The translations under genes were made by a program, and so were the position numbers. Shown here in pieces: positions 24,968 to 32,511 of a stretch of DNA of 64,000 nucleotides. This DNA is from Bacteroidaceae bacterium (GTDB lineage Bacteria; Bacteroidota; Bacteroidia; Bacteroidales; Bacteroidaceae). The first letter of the stretch is position 1, and the number at the start of each line of letters is the position of its first letter. The notes below the pieces were generated by a model, which saw nothing but the letters and a program-made list of their open reading frames with translations, did no database searches and was not told where the DNA came from. The DNA is taken from the NCBI GenBank assembly GCA_017507105.1, contig JAFWBM010000039.1, forward strand, positions 1 through 64,000, read 5' to 3'.

Positions 24968-25588
24968 ATGAGCCAAGAATATCCATCAACACTACTGGAG
25001 CGCGCGGTAAACGAATTTACCAAACTGCCCGGCATAGGACGCAAGACTGCAACACGCCTTGTGTTACATCTGTTGCGTAAACAGGAAGAGGAGGTAGAAT
25101 CATTCTCGGATTCCATCATAAAGCTAAAACGTGAAGCGCTGTACTGCCGAGAATGTCATAGCATATCGGATACCGAAATATGTCCTATATGTGCCAACCC
25201 TATGCGCGACCACTCACTTATATGCGTGGTAGAGAATATACAGGATGTGATGGCCGTAGAGAACACCATGCAATTCAAAGGCGTTTATCATGTATTGGGG
25301 GGTGTCATTTCGCCAATGGACGGTGTTTCACCCGGTGACCTGCACATTGATAGCCTTATTAAACGTGTGGAGACGGGAGAGGTTAAAGAGATAATCCTAG
25401 CACTGAGCTCTACAATGGAGGGAGACACCACAAACTTTTACATTTATCGCAAACTGATGCAGTACGATGTAAAACTGTCGGTGATAGCACGCGGTATCTC
25501 TGTAGGCGATGAGCTTGAATATGCAGATGAGATAACACTTGGGCGCTCCATTGTAAACAGAACCCCATTTACAGGAAAGAGTATTTGA
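24968..25588 (+). CDS. recR: Recombination mediator RecR
   Basis: RecR works with RecO/RecF to load RecA on gapped DNA. The 206-residue protein has the helix-hairpin-helix [17 protein letters not shown], a four-Cys zinc motif ([16 protein letters not shown]) near 58-73, and a Toprim domain starting [14 protein letters not shown] near 85. All features are normal. The next gene starts 4 bp after its stop. Confidence 0.97.
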   Translation: MSQEYPSTLLERAVNEFTKLPGIGRKTATRLVLHLLRKQEEEVESFSDSIIKLKREALYCRECHSISDTEICPICANPMRDHSLICVVENIQDVMAVENTMQFKGVYHVLGGVISPMDGVSPGDLHIDSLIKRVETGEVKEIILALSSTMEGDTTNFYIYRKLMQYDVKLSVIARGISVGDELEYADEITLGRSIVNRTPFTGKSI

Positions 25589-25592
25589 AAGA

Positions 25593-26021
25593 ATGGAAAA
25601 GATTACAAAACAATTACAATATTTATTCACTGCAAGCATTGCTCTGCTTGTACTTGTTGTAATAGCCGGCACTAACGGATATCTGACACCCGAGATTACA
25701 TTCCAAGCAAACGGCAAATATCTGTTGCAACTGTTGAGCATTACAACATTGGCACTGATACCGGCATCCATTGCCTTTTTTAACAAAAGAATGGCCATAT
25801 GCAACAACAAAGAAGAGGGTGCAACGGCAAAAGAGTATTTAAATGCAGGAACGGTGCGATTGTTGCTCACTACTGTCGGAACAGCAGTAAGCAGCATTGT
25901 CTATTTTATGATCGATGACGAGAGCGCATTATACTGCGCCATAATATGTGCAGCCGCACATATATACAATTTCCCTACTAAAAGAATTGCGCAACAGATA
26001 GAAGAGAATAGCAATAAATGA
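25593..26021 (+). CDS. Small four-helix membrane protein of unknown function
   Basis: The 142-residue protein has hydrophobic segments near 10-30, 45-65, 88-107 and 112-127. No enzymatic motif is visible. It overlaps the glycosyltransferase start by 4 nt (ATGA) and follows recR by 4 nt, so it is co-transcribed. Confidence 0.65.
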   Translation: MEKITKQLQYLFTASIALLVLVVIAGTNGYLTPEITFQANGKYLLQLLSITTLALIPASIAFFNKRMAICNNKEEGATAKEYLNAGTVRLLLTTVGTAVSSIVYFMIDDESALYCAIICAAAHIYNFPTKRIAQQIEENSNK

Positions 26022-27205
26022 AACTGTCCGTAATAATAGTCAGCTACAATGTAAAATATTTCCTCGAGCAATGTCTGCGCTCGGTGGAAAGAAGCATCGA
26101 AGGCCTTGCCTGCGAGATAATAGTGGTAGACAACAACTCTACGGATGGTTCAAAAGAGTATCTCACCCCACGCTTTCCCCATGTTAAATTCATCTGGAAC
26201 AGCGATAACAAAGGATTCGCGCGTGCCAACAACCAGGCTATAAATATATCGAAAGCCGAATATATACTGCTGCTCAACCCTGACACCATTATAGGTGAGA
26301 ATACCATAAGAGAATATATAGACTTTATGGACAGAACACCAGATGCAGGTGGTGCCGGAGCATATATGTTGCGCACCGACGGTACATTCGCACCCGAATC
26401 GCGTCGCGGACTCCCCACCCCATTTGTTGCCTTCTGCAAGATGTCGGGACTGGCAGGGCTATTCCCCAAGTCACATATATTCGGACGATACTATATGCGC
26501 TATCTCGACGAAAACAAGATAAACCGCATAGAGATAATATCGGGAGCATTTATGTTCCTTAGACGCAAGACACTGGATAAAGCAGGAGTGCTCGACGAGA
26601 GTTTCTTTATGTATGGAGAGGATATAGACCTATCCTACCGAATACTGAAGAGCGGTTACAATAACTATTTCCTACCTTCACGCATACTGCATTACAAAGG
26701 AGAAAGCACTGTAAAAAGTTCGTACAGATATGTATATACTTTCTATCAGGCAATGCAAATATTTTTCAATAAACACTACTCGCACTACTCTATCCTTGTA
26801 AGCCTACCTATAAGCATGGCTATATGGAGCCGAGCAATGCTGGCATATATCGGAAACAAGTTCAGCCACAGCAACCCCACAGAAGAGACGCAAAAGATGA
26901 ATATGATAGTAGTGGGCAGCAAAGATATGATAAAAGAGGTAAAAGAGATACTCGAAAAAAAACAATCCAAGAACAAACATCTCTGTATAGAGGGTAACGA
27001 AGAGACACTGCCTCAGGGTCACCTCGAAACAAAAGAACTGGAGCAATTCGACACCGTAGTATATGACAGCGACAGCTACAGCTACAACACAATACTAAAG
27101 CTGCTGGAACAGACACCCGGAAACAATCTAAAGATAGCCACATACTCTACAAAAAGCAGAATACTGATAACAGAGGGTGAGACATACAATCACGAAAAAA
27201 GATAA
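26018..27205 (+). CDS. Family 2 glycosyltransferase with C-terminal extension
   Basis: GT2 enzymes transfer sugars from nucleotide donors to cell-surface glycans. Residues 1-230 form the GT-A domain: LSVIIVSYNVKYFLEQCL, DNNSTDGSKEY with the donor-binding Asp, LLLNPDT (the DXD equivalent), and FMYGEDIDLSYR near the acceptor base. A hydrophobic helix lies near 255-275. The last 100 residues (from about 290, MNMIVVGSKDMIKEVKEIL) look like a separate alpha/beta domain that I cannot name. Acceptor and sugar are unknown. Confidence 0.88.
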   Translation: MKLSVIIVSYNVKYFLEQCLRSVERSIEGLACEIIVVDNNSTDGSKEYLTPRFPHVKFIWNSDNKGFARANNQAINISKAEYILLLNPDTIIGENTIREYIDFMDRTPDAGGAGAYMLRTDGTFAPESRRGLPTPFVAFCKMSGLAGLFPKSHIFGRYYMRYLDENKINRIEIISGAFMFLRRKTLDKAGVLDESFFMYGEDIDLSYRILKSGYNNYFLPSRILHYKGESTVKSSYRYVYTFYQAMQIFFNKHYSHYSILVSLPISMAIWSRAMLAYIGNKFSHSNPTEETQKMNMIVVGSKDMIKEVKEILEKKQSKNKHLCIEGNEETLPQGHLETKELEQFDTVVYDSDSYSYNTILKLLEQTPGNNLKIATYSTKSRILITEGETYNHEKR

Positions 27206-27208
27206 GAG

Positions 27209-27739
27209 ATGAAAGAAAAAAGCCCTTTGCAATCGGAAAGGATAACATTGCGTGCCCCCGAGATAAGCGATCTTGATTTCATGTTCCGTATAGAGAACGA
27301 TACCCGACTATGGGTAGTATCGGCATGCAAGACGCCCTACTCGCGATATCAACTGCATCAATATATAACAGAGAACAGACACGACATATATGCAGACCGC
27401 CAATTGCGACTTATGATAGAAAAGAGCAATGGCGAGACTATAGGAGCAGTCGACCTCATAGACTTTAATCCATCATCGCACCGCGCCGAAGTAGGTATAG
27501 TGATAGTAGAAGAGGAGAGAGGAAAAGGATATGCTGGCGAGACATTGACACTGCTAAGCCGCTACACAAAAGAAATTCTGGACATACATCAGCTATATGC
27601 ATATGTATATAGCGACAACACAGCCGCATGGAGACTCTTCGAAAAGGCCGGATTCATTGCCACCGCAACACTTAAAGAGTGGGAATACAACAACGGGAGA
27701 TATAAAGACGTCTCTATTTTTCAGCTAATTATGCAATAA
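27209..27739 (+). CDS. GNAT family N-acetyltransferase
   Basis: The 176-residue protein follows the RimJ/RimL/SpeG pattern: ITLRAPEISDLDFMFRIEND at the start, acetyl-CoA loop VIVEEERGKGYAGETL near 92-107, and YVYSDNTAAWRLFEKAGF near the end. Substrate may be a polyamine, protein N-terminus or antibiotic. It starts 3 bp after the glycosyltransferase. Confidence 0.9.
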   Translation: MKEKSPLQSERITLRAPEISDLDFMFRIENDTRLWVVSACKTPYSRYQLHQYITENRHDIYADRQLRLMIEKSNGETIGAVDLIDFNPSSHRAEVGIVIVEEERGKGYAGETLTLLSRYTKEILDIHQLYAYVYSDNTAAWRLFEKAGFIATATLKEWEYNNGRYKDVSIFQLIMQ

Positions 27740-27795
27740 ACAGAGAAAAATAGCCCATATTTTCAGGTTTGAAGTAAAAAAAGCTGTATAAATTC

Positions 27796-27825
27796 TTGCA
27801 AAAAGAAAAAATATTTGTATCTTTG
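27796..27825 (+). promoter_or_regulatory. Promoter of the tRNA-Asp pair
   Basis: TTG at 27796-27798 and TATCTTTG at 27818-27825 with 19 bp between them match the consensus well. Confidence 0.65.
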
Positions 27826-27867
27826 CACCCAGCAATCGAGAGAGACTGCCAAGAAAATTGAAATATT

Positions 27868-27941
27868 GGTGCGTTAGTTCAGTTGGTTAGAATACATGCC
27901 TGTCACGCATGGGGTCACGGGTTCGAGTCCCGTACGCACCG
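27868..27941 (+). tRNA. tRNA-Asp (GTC), copy 1
   Basis: A 74-nt cloverleaf: acceptor GGTGCGT/ACGCACC, anticodon loop CTGTCAC with GTC, T-arm ACGGG-TTCGAGT-CCCGT, discriminator G. The 3' CCA is not encoded. Confidence 0.97.
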
Positions 27942-27973
27942 CAAATTTCAAAAATTCATAATACACACATATT

Positions 27974-28047
27974 GGTGCGTTAGTTCAGTTGGTTAGAATA
28001 CATGCCTGTCACGCATGGGGTCACGGGTTCGAGTCCCGTACGCACCG
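27974..28047 (+). tRNA. tRNA-Asp (GTC), copy 2
   Basis: Identical to copy 1, 32 bp downstream, and probably on the same transcript. Confidence 0.97.
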
Positions 28048-28048
28048 C

Positions 28049-28083
28049 AAAAGAGTTCCAAAGAGATTTGGGACTCTTTTTTG
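28049..28083 (+). terminator. Terminator of the tRNA-Asp pair
   Basis: AAAAGAGTTCC (from 28049) pairs with GG-GACTCTTTT to 28080, followed by a T run. Confidence 0.8.
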
Positions 28084-28350
28084 TTTCAATAAAACAAGAG
28101 GGAAGGAGAAAGAAATATAACATTTTTATATATTCCCAGCACTTTTGCAGGTGAACCGATAAAGAGTTGTTTTACGAAGCTACTTTCACTCACTGCCTAT
28201 ATAGTAAACACCTACTCGCTCATTTATTTGTGGCTTTGATAATAAAGATTATAAATAAAGACGCTAAGATAAAGATTCTTGGACATCTCCAAAACTTATA
28301 TATACCCCTATGGGTAACAAAAGATAAAAGAATTACTATGATTGAAGATT

Positions 28351-28385
28351 GTTAGCGTTTGCTTTCGATTAGCAAACACGCTAAC
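28351..28385. repeat. Imperfect inverted repeat before the HTH fragment
   Basis: GTTAGCG-TTTGC and GCAAA-CA-CGCTAAC form a stem with a 2-nt bulge, 22 bp before the HTH start. It could be an operator. The stretch 28084-28350 shows no gene I can support. Confidence 0.5.
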
Positions 28386-28407
28386 CAAAATAAGAAAAAT
28401 AAACATT

Positions 28408-28515
28408 ATGACTACCGCTGATAAAATAAGGGAGTTGATAGAGGAAAAAGGAGTAACTCAGCAAATTGTCGCTGAGTTAGTTGGCATACATTATAAAATC
28501 CTTTCAGTTAACTGA
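28408..28515 (+). pseudogene. Truncated XRE-type helix-turn-helix gene (35 codons)
   Basis: The reading frame encodes MTTADKIRELIEEKGVTQQI and then VAELVGIHY, the first helices of an XRE DNA-binding domain. It ends at TGA 28513 inside a perfect palindrome. The recognition helix and the rest are missing, so it is probably the relic of a repressor. Confidence 0.55.
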
Positions 28516-28524
28516 AAGGATTTT
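28495..28524. terminator. Perfect 30-bp palindrome between converging genes
   Basis: Arms of 15 bp meet without a loop; A and T tracts flank it. It ends the HTH fragment and the sigma-factor operon. Confidence 0.8.
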
Positions 28525-28545
28525 ATTTGTTTATATAAATATCTA

Positions 28546-29148
28546 TTACTCTTCTCCTCTAAGTCTTTTTATATGTTGCAGAATAGCATCAAGACGTTTC
28601 TTATTTGCCCTCTGTTGGCTATACCCTAAAAGTATTGATAAAGCCATTGCAAATGTAGTAATAGCTATTACTTCAATGCTCCAACTAAAACCAGATGCGA
28701 CAAGTATAGTCCAGGCAACAAGTGCTATATAAGGAAGTATAAGCACCTTTTCTGTAAAGGAGCGTAGATGCTTATGATTAATAATTTTTTCTTGAGACTC
28801 GGTCATACTCATAAATGGCAATCGTTTTATATCAAGTGTATTATAGCATCTAAGGTTTAATATATACTCCAAAATCCCTACTAAAAGAATGAAGAGAGAA
28901 AAACCCCAATACTCTACTCCTTTCCCAAAATACATCACAAAAAATATGATGCTTACTATAGGTGCCGATACTAAAGAGATAAAAAAACGATTCTTGTACC
29001 ATTTATCTATATGTGATAATTTCTCTTTAATAGCCTCGTTTACGATCTCTTCACTTATAATACGTTGCCTATTCAGTTTCTCATTTAGAAAACCAAACTG
29101 TTGTTTAAGTTCCTCGAATTCTTTGAATTCTATTTCTCGCTGTGTCAT
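28546..29148 (-). CDS. Membrane protein encoded with an ECF sigma factor
   Basis: The 200-residue protein starts with a charged helical region (about 1-50, rich in Glu and Lys) and has four hydrophobic segments, near 57-72, 80-97, 130-150 and 155-178. It follows the sigma factor gene by 14 bp, a common arrangement in Bacteroidota where the membrane protein may restrain the sigma factor. No known anti-sigma motif is visible. Confidence 0.65.
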   Translation of the reverse strand: MTQREIEFKEFEELKQQFGFLNEKLNRQRIISEEIVNEAIKEKLSHIDKWYKNRFFISLVSAPIVSIIFFVMYFGKGVEYWGFSLFILLVGILEYILNLRCYNTLDIKRLPFMSMTESQEKIINHKHLRSFTEKVLILPYIALVAWTILVASGFSWSIEVIAITTFAMALSILLGYSQQRANKKRLDAILQHIKRLRGEE

Positions 29149-29162
29149 AATTTACAATTTAA

Positions 29163-29645
29163 TTAATTGTTAGACATTGATTTTAACTGTTCCTTTATGC
29201 GGAATAATCTGGTGGTTACGTTAGACAGAGTTATACCGACAACATTGGCTATATCCTGATAGCTCATATTCTCCAGCCAAAGAAGAATTATTGCTCTATC
29301 AAAAACATCGAGCCGGCTAATCCTATCATATAATATCTGAATCTGTTTACTACGATGGTCTTCATCGTTATATAGATCTATATCCACCAAAAGAGGAACA
29401 GTCTGTACAAGGCTCTTCTTCTTCCGTTCCTGATTACTGCATGTATTTAAGCTAACACGCCATATCCAGCTCTTTATATTACTATCTCCACGAAACCCAT
29501 TAAATCCATTCCACAGATTAATGAGAATCTCTTGGAATAGGTCGTTAACCTCTTCCTTATCACTGGAGAAGAAGTAACAGACTGTATATATTGTCTTGCG
29601 ATACTCCTTGACCATCTCTGTAAATTCACGTTCAGTATTATCCAT
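29163..29645 (-). CDS. ECF-type RNA polymerase sigma factor
   Basis: The 160-residue protein has sigma region 2 (DLFQEILINLWNGFNGFRGD, with WRVSLNTC) and region 4 (LDVFDRAIILLWLENMSYQDIANVVGITLSNV), quoted in part as MSYQDIANVVGITLSNV, and a final RLFRIKEQLK. Length is right. The target regulon is unknown. The next minus-strand upstream genes are the two repeat proteins, which may or may not depend on it. Confidence 0.92.
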   Translation of the reverse strand: MDNTEREFTEMVKEYRKTIYTVCYFFSSDKEEVNDLFQEILINLWNGFNGFRGDSNIKSWIWRVSLNTCSNQERKKKSLVQTVPLLVDIDLYNDEDHRSKQIQILYDRISRLDVFDRAIILLWLENMSYQDIANVVGITLSNVTTRLFRIKEQLKSMSNN

Positions 29646-29661
29646 CTTATCTTTTTATTAT

Positions 29662-29673
29662 AGAAGCGCTTCT
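29662..29673. promoter_or_regulatory. 12-bp palindrome just upstream of the sigma factor gene
   Basis: AGAAGCGCTTCT lies 16 bp before the sigma factor start codon and could be a binding site. A chance palindrome is also possible. Confidence 0.3.
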
Positions 29674-29748
29674 TGTTTCTATTTGCTTAGACACGCGAAA
29701 ACTGAAAAACTTTCATAAAAAAGAGGGAAATTTTGAATATAAAACAAA

Positions 29749-29777
29749 AAAGTAAGTAACCTGAGGTTACTTACTTT
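29749..29777. terminator. Terminator of the GPKAAVKEA repeat gene
   Basis: Arms 29749-29762 and 29764-29777 are perfect complements around a single G. The same sequence recurs as the terminator of the neighbouring repeat gene. Confidence 0.85.
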
Positions 29778-29804
29778 AATTTAACTACATAATAATAGAC
29801 TTAT

Positions 29805-30350
29805 TTACTTTGTAGCTGCTTTTGCACCAGCGGCTTTAGGACCTGCTGCTTTTACTGCGGCTTTAGGACCTGCTGCTTTTACTGCGGCCTTGGGACCTGC
29901 TGCTTTTACTGCAGCTTTAGGACCTGCCTCCTTTACTGCAGCCTTGGGACCTGCTGCTTTTACTGCAGCCTTGGGACCTGCTGCTTTTACTGCGGCTTTA
30001 GGACCTGCTGCTTTTACTGCAGCCTTAGGACCTGCCTCTTTTACTGCAGCCTTGGGACCTGCCTCCTTTACTGCGGCCTTAGGACCTGCTGCTTTTACTG
30101 CAGCCTTAGGACCTGCCTCTTTTACTGCGGCCTTGGGACCTGCCTCCTTTACTGCGGCCTTAGGACCGGCCTCTTTTACTGCAGCCTTAGGACCTGCCTC
30201 TTTTACTGCGGCTTTGGGACCGGCTGCTTTTACTGCGGCCTTAGGGCCGGCCTCTTTTACTGCAGCCTTAGGGCCGGCTGCTACTTCCTGAGCATTAACT
30301 GCTGCTGCAAAAACAACAAACAATGATAATAATAAAAACTTAATCTTCAT
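29805..30350 (-). CDS. Secreted protein of 16 tandem nine-residue GPKAAVK(E/A)A repeats
   Basis: The 181-residue protein has a signal peptide (MKIKFLLLSLFVVFAAAVNA) followed by 16 perfect nine-residue units, 432 bp in 27-bp steps (29844-30275), and a short end GPKAAGAKAATK. Only position 8 varies, Glu or Ala. It is rich in Lys and Ala with regular Gly-Pro, so no globular fold is expected; a cell-wall or DNA-binding, or adhesive, filament-like role is possible. The signal peptide is shared with the paralogue at 30740-31096. The repeats make the antisense frame open too, which is a shadow. Confidence 0.75.
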   Translation of the reverse strand: MKIKFLLLSLFVVFAAAVNAQEVAAGPKAAVKEAGPKAAVKAAGPKAAVKEAGPKAAVKEAGPKAAVKEAGPKAAVKEAGPKAAVKAAGPKAAVKEAGPKAAVKEAGPKAAVKAAGPKAAVKAAGPKAAVKAAGPKAAVKEAGPKAAVKAAGPKAAVKAAGPKAAVKAAGPKAAGAKAATK

Positions 30351-30678
30351 ATCTCTTAATATATAAATAAAGTGTTAATATTTTTAACCATCATAAAAAC
30401 GAGGCGCAAAGGTAAACATTTTTTTTAATTTACACAAACATTCTTAAATTAATTAATATACTATTCTCTGAAAACTAATGGATTAATCATATCTGTTTGT
30501 TATAAATATTCATTATTGTTGAATTAATATCCAAAATAATTATATGTAATATGTAATTTAATATTATGTTATATAAAATATTCAAAACTACAAAAGCTAC
30601 CCATACTATATAAAATTTGTTACAGGATAGGAATAGAATATTAGGTTACTTGGACAAAAAGCTGAATATTAGCAAAAA
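30351..30678. other. AT-rich leader of the GPKAAVKEA gene
   Basis: This gap holds no gene. It is AT-rich, and about 270 bp of it match the leader of the paralogous gene (31097-31370), including GTGTTAATAT, ACATTCTTAA and TATAAATATTCATTATT. Confidence 0.7.
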
Positions 30679-30708
30679 AAAGTAAGTAACCTCGAGGTTA
30701 CTTACTTT
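30679..30708. terminator. Terminator of the 14-residue repeat gene
   Basis: A perfect 30-bp palindrome, nearly the same sequence as at 29749-29777 and followed by the same TAACTACATAATAAT. Confidence 0.85.
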
Positions 30709-30739
30709 AACTACATAATAATTATCTTATACTATCACT

Positions 30740-31096
30740 TTAGAATATTCTCAACTCTCTTCTAGGTGCAGTCGTTCTTACTGCGGCTTTGGGAGTAAGC
30801 ACCTTAGGTGCAGTCGTTTTTATTGCAGCTTTAGGAGTGTGTACCCTATAACCAGAAGCTCTTAGCAAAGCTTTGGGAGTGGGTACCTTAGGTGAGGTAG
30901 CTCTCATTGCAGCTTTAGGAGTGGGTACCCTATAACCAGAAGCTCTTAGCAAAGCCTCGTGAGAGGGCACCTTAGGTGCGGTAGTTCTTACTGTGGATTT
31001 AGAACCGGCAGGTTTCGTACCTATGAAAAATTCCTGAGCACTAACTGCTGCTGCAAAAACAACAAACAATGCTAATAATAAAAACTTAATTTTCAT
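30740..31096 (-). CDS. Secreted protein with five 14-residue repeats, paralogue of the GPKAAVKEA protein
   Basis: The 118-residue protein shares its signal peptide (MKIKFLLLALFVVFAAAVSA) with the neighbour. Residues 43-112 are five 14-residue units, V-x-T-P-K-A-x-x-R/K-x-x-x-x-R/K (for example VPTPKAAMRATSPK). The core PKAA(V/I/M) is the same as in the nine-residue repeats. It is strongly basic. No known domain. Both genes share leader and terminator, so they arose by duplication and then replaced or remodelled their repeat arrays. Confidence 0.7.
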   Translation of the reverse strand: MKIKFLLLALFVVFAAAVSAQEFFIGTKPAGSKSTVRTTAPKVPSHEALLRASGYRVPTPKAAMRATSPKVPTPKALLRASGYRVHTPKAAIKTTAPKVLTPKAAVRTTAPRRELRIF

Positions 31097-31453
31097 ACTT
31101 AATATATAATTAAAGTGTTAATATATTTAACAATTCCAAAAAGTGAGACGCAAAATGCTGATCTATTTTCTATATATTAGAGAAACATTCTTAATTATAT
31201 TGATATACAGTTCTCTGAAAACCTATGTATTAATTATATTTGTCTGTTATAAATATTCATTATTATTAAATTTATATTCATAATAATTATATGTGCTATG
31301 TAATTAAATATTAGGCTATATATAATATTCAAGGCCATAAAAGCTATCTATAATAAATTAAATCTGTGAATAAATAAGTATATGATATAATGCATTTTTA
31401 TTCTTTTTAATATAAATCTACATATTACCTAAGAATGGCGAATATATAAAAAA
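31097..31453. other. AT-rich leader of the 14-residue repeat gene
   Basis: No gene seen. Most of it matches the leader at 30351-30620, so the promoter and any leader RNA are duplicated with the gene. Confidence 0.65.
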
Positions 31454-31482
31454 CAAAGAACAGACAATTTGTCTGTTCTTTG
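31454..31482 (-). terminator. Terminator of tRNA-Met
   Basis: Arms 31454-31467 and 31469-31482 are perfect 14-bp complements around one T, directly downstream of the tRNA on the minus strand. Confidence 0.85.
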
Positions 31483-31556
31483 TAGCGAGAGTGGGTCACG
31501 ATCCCACGACCTCCGGATTATGAATCCGACGCTCTAACCAGCTGAGCTATCTCGCC
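31483..31556 (-). tRNA. tRNA with CAT anticodon (elongator Met, or Ile2)
   Basis: The minus strand folds into a 74-nt cloverleaf: acceptor GGCGAGA/TCTCGCT with a terminal G-U pair, anticodon loop TTCATAA, T-arm GTGGG/CCCAC. It lacks initiator features. The T-loop reads ATCGTGA, with the usual U54 and A58 exchanged. CAT anticodon fits Met, but lysidine-modified tRNA-Ile cannot be excluded. The gap 31557-31969 is AT-rich and shows nothing. Confidence 0.9.
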
Positions 31557-31969
31557 ATTGTTATTTTGCGATGCAAAGATATGATTATATTTTTATAAAC
31601 ACAAATTTTTTACACTCTTTTCGATAAAAAAAGATAAAAACCACTTTTTACTACTTTTATATCCTGTAAATAATATTATATATTTTCCTTGACAGAAGAT
31701 TTCTGATATAGTTATTTTAAAATATTCAGAATTATTCAATACTGACTATATCAAAAGTTATCATAGGAGATAATCTAATAAGCAATTATAAAAAAATGGA
31801 TTATTATAAATATTCAATGCAGGAACATTTCAAACGTATAAAACATTATATATTATTAAAATATAAGAACAAAAGATATTTTTTCTTGTTATTATGAATA
31901 ATAATTGTTAACTTGCGTGCATAGATATACACTCTTGAAAAACCAATAAATTAATTATCTGTTTATTTT

Positions 31970-32353
31970 ATGACAAAAAAGGAGAAATTTCAGATAGAAT
32001 ACCCTTTGAAAGGTAGTGCATCAATGATATGGAGTTACATTGGTACCGAACACGGACTTTCAACATGGTTTGCCGATGATATAAAAATTGATGGAAAAAC
32101 ATTCCATTTTTTCTGGGGCAAAGAGGAAGAGCGTACAGCTGTGCTTATTGCACAAAGAAACGGTGTATATGTAAGACTTAGGTGGGAGGATGAGAATCCG
32201 CATACTTACTTTGAAATGAGAATCACGTATAACGAAATAACAAGAGAACACTCTTTGGAAATAAGTGATTTTGCCGAACCTGGCGAGATGGATGATCAAA
32301 AGGATTTGTGGGATTCACAAATAGAATACCTGAAACGTCAATCGGGAATGTAA
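31970..32353 (+). CDS. START-like / AHSA1-type domain protein
   Basis: The 127-residue protein has the START-like fold: FQIEYPLKGSASMIWSYIG at the start, GLSTWFADDI, and WEDENPHTYFEMRI, with the C-terminal helix KDLWDSQIEYLKRQ. It has no signal. Such proteins bind hydrophobic ligands; in Bacteroidota the family is widespread but uncharacterised. Confidence 0.8.
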   Translation: MTKKEKFQIEYPLKGSASMIWSYIGTEHGLSTWFADDIKIDGKTFHFFWGKEEERTAVLIAQRNGVYVRLRWEDENPHTYFEMRITYNEITREHSLEISDFAEPGEMDDQKDLWDSQIEYLKRQSGM

Positions 32354-32404
32354 TATGCCGAATCATATTTTTCCTAAAAGAGAGACAAAATAACAATTTT
32401 ATGC

Positions 32405-32412
32405 TAACTTTG
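32405..32412 (+). promoter_or_regulatory. Possible -7 box for the LptF/G gene
   Basis: TAACTTTG fits the -7 consensus, 99 bp before the start codon. No clear -33 box. Confidence 0.45.
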
Positions 32413-32511
32413 CACGTAAGATGAAAACATGCATTGTTGGCATAAATTTTTATACACGACAACTTTGTATAAAGCTAAAACAGAGATAAAAACAAAGTAA
32501 CAGACAATTTC

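Noticed and set aside
28167-28355. 62-codon frame after the tRNA-Asp genes
   Set aside because: No family, no start context and composition like the surrounding non-coding DNA.
29890-30291. Open frame antisense to the GPKAAVKEA gene, also repetitive (GPAAFTAAL)
   Set aside because: A 27-bp repeat without stops on one strand leaves the other open too. It lacks a signal peptide and promoter and the sense frame has a signal peptide and terminator.
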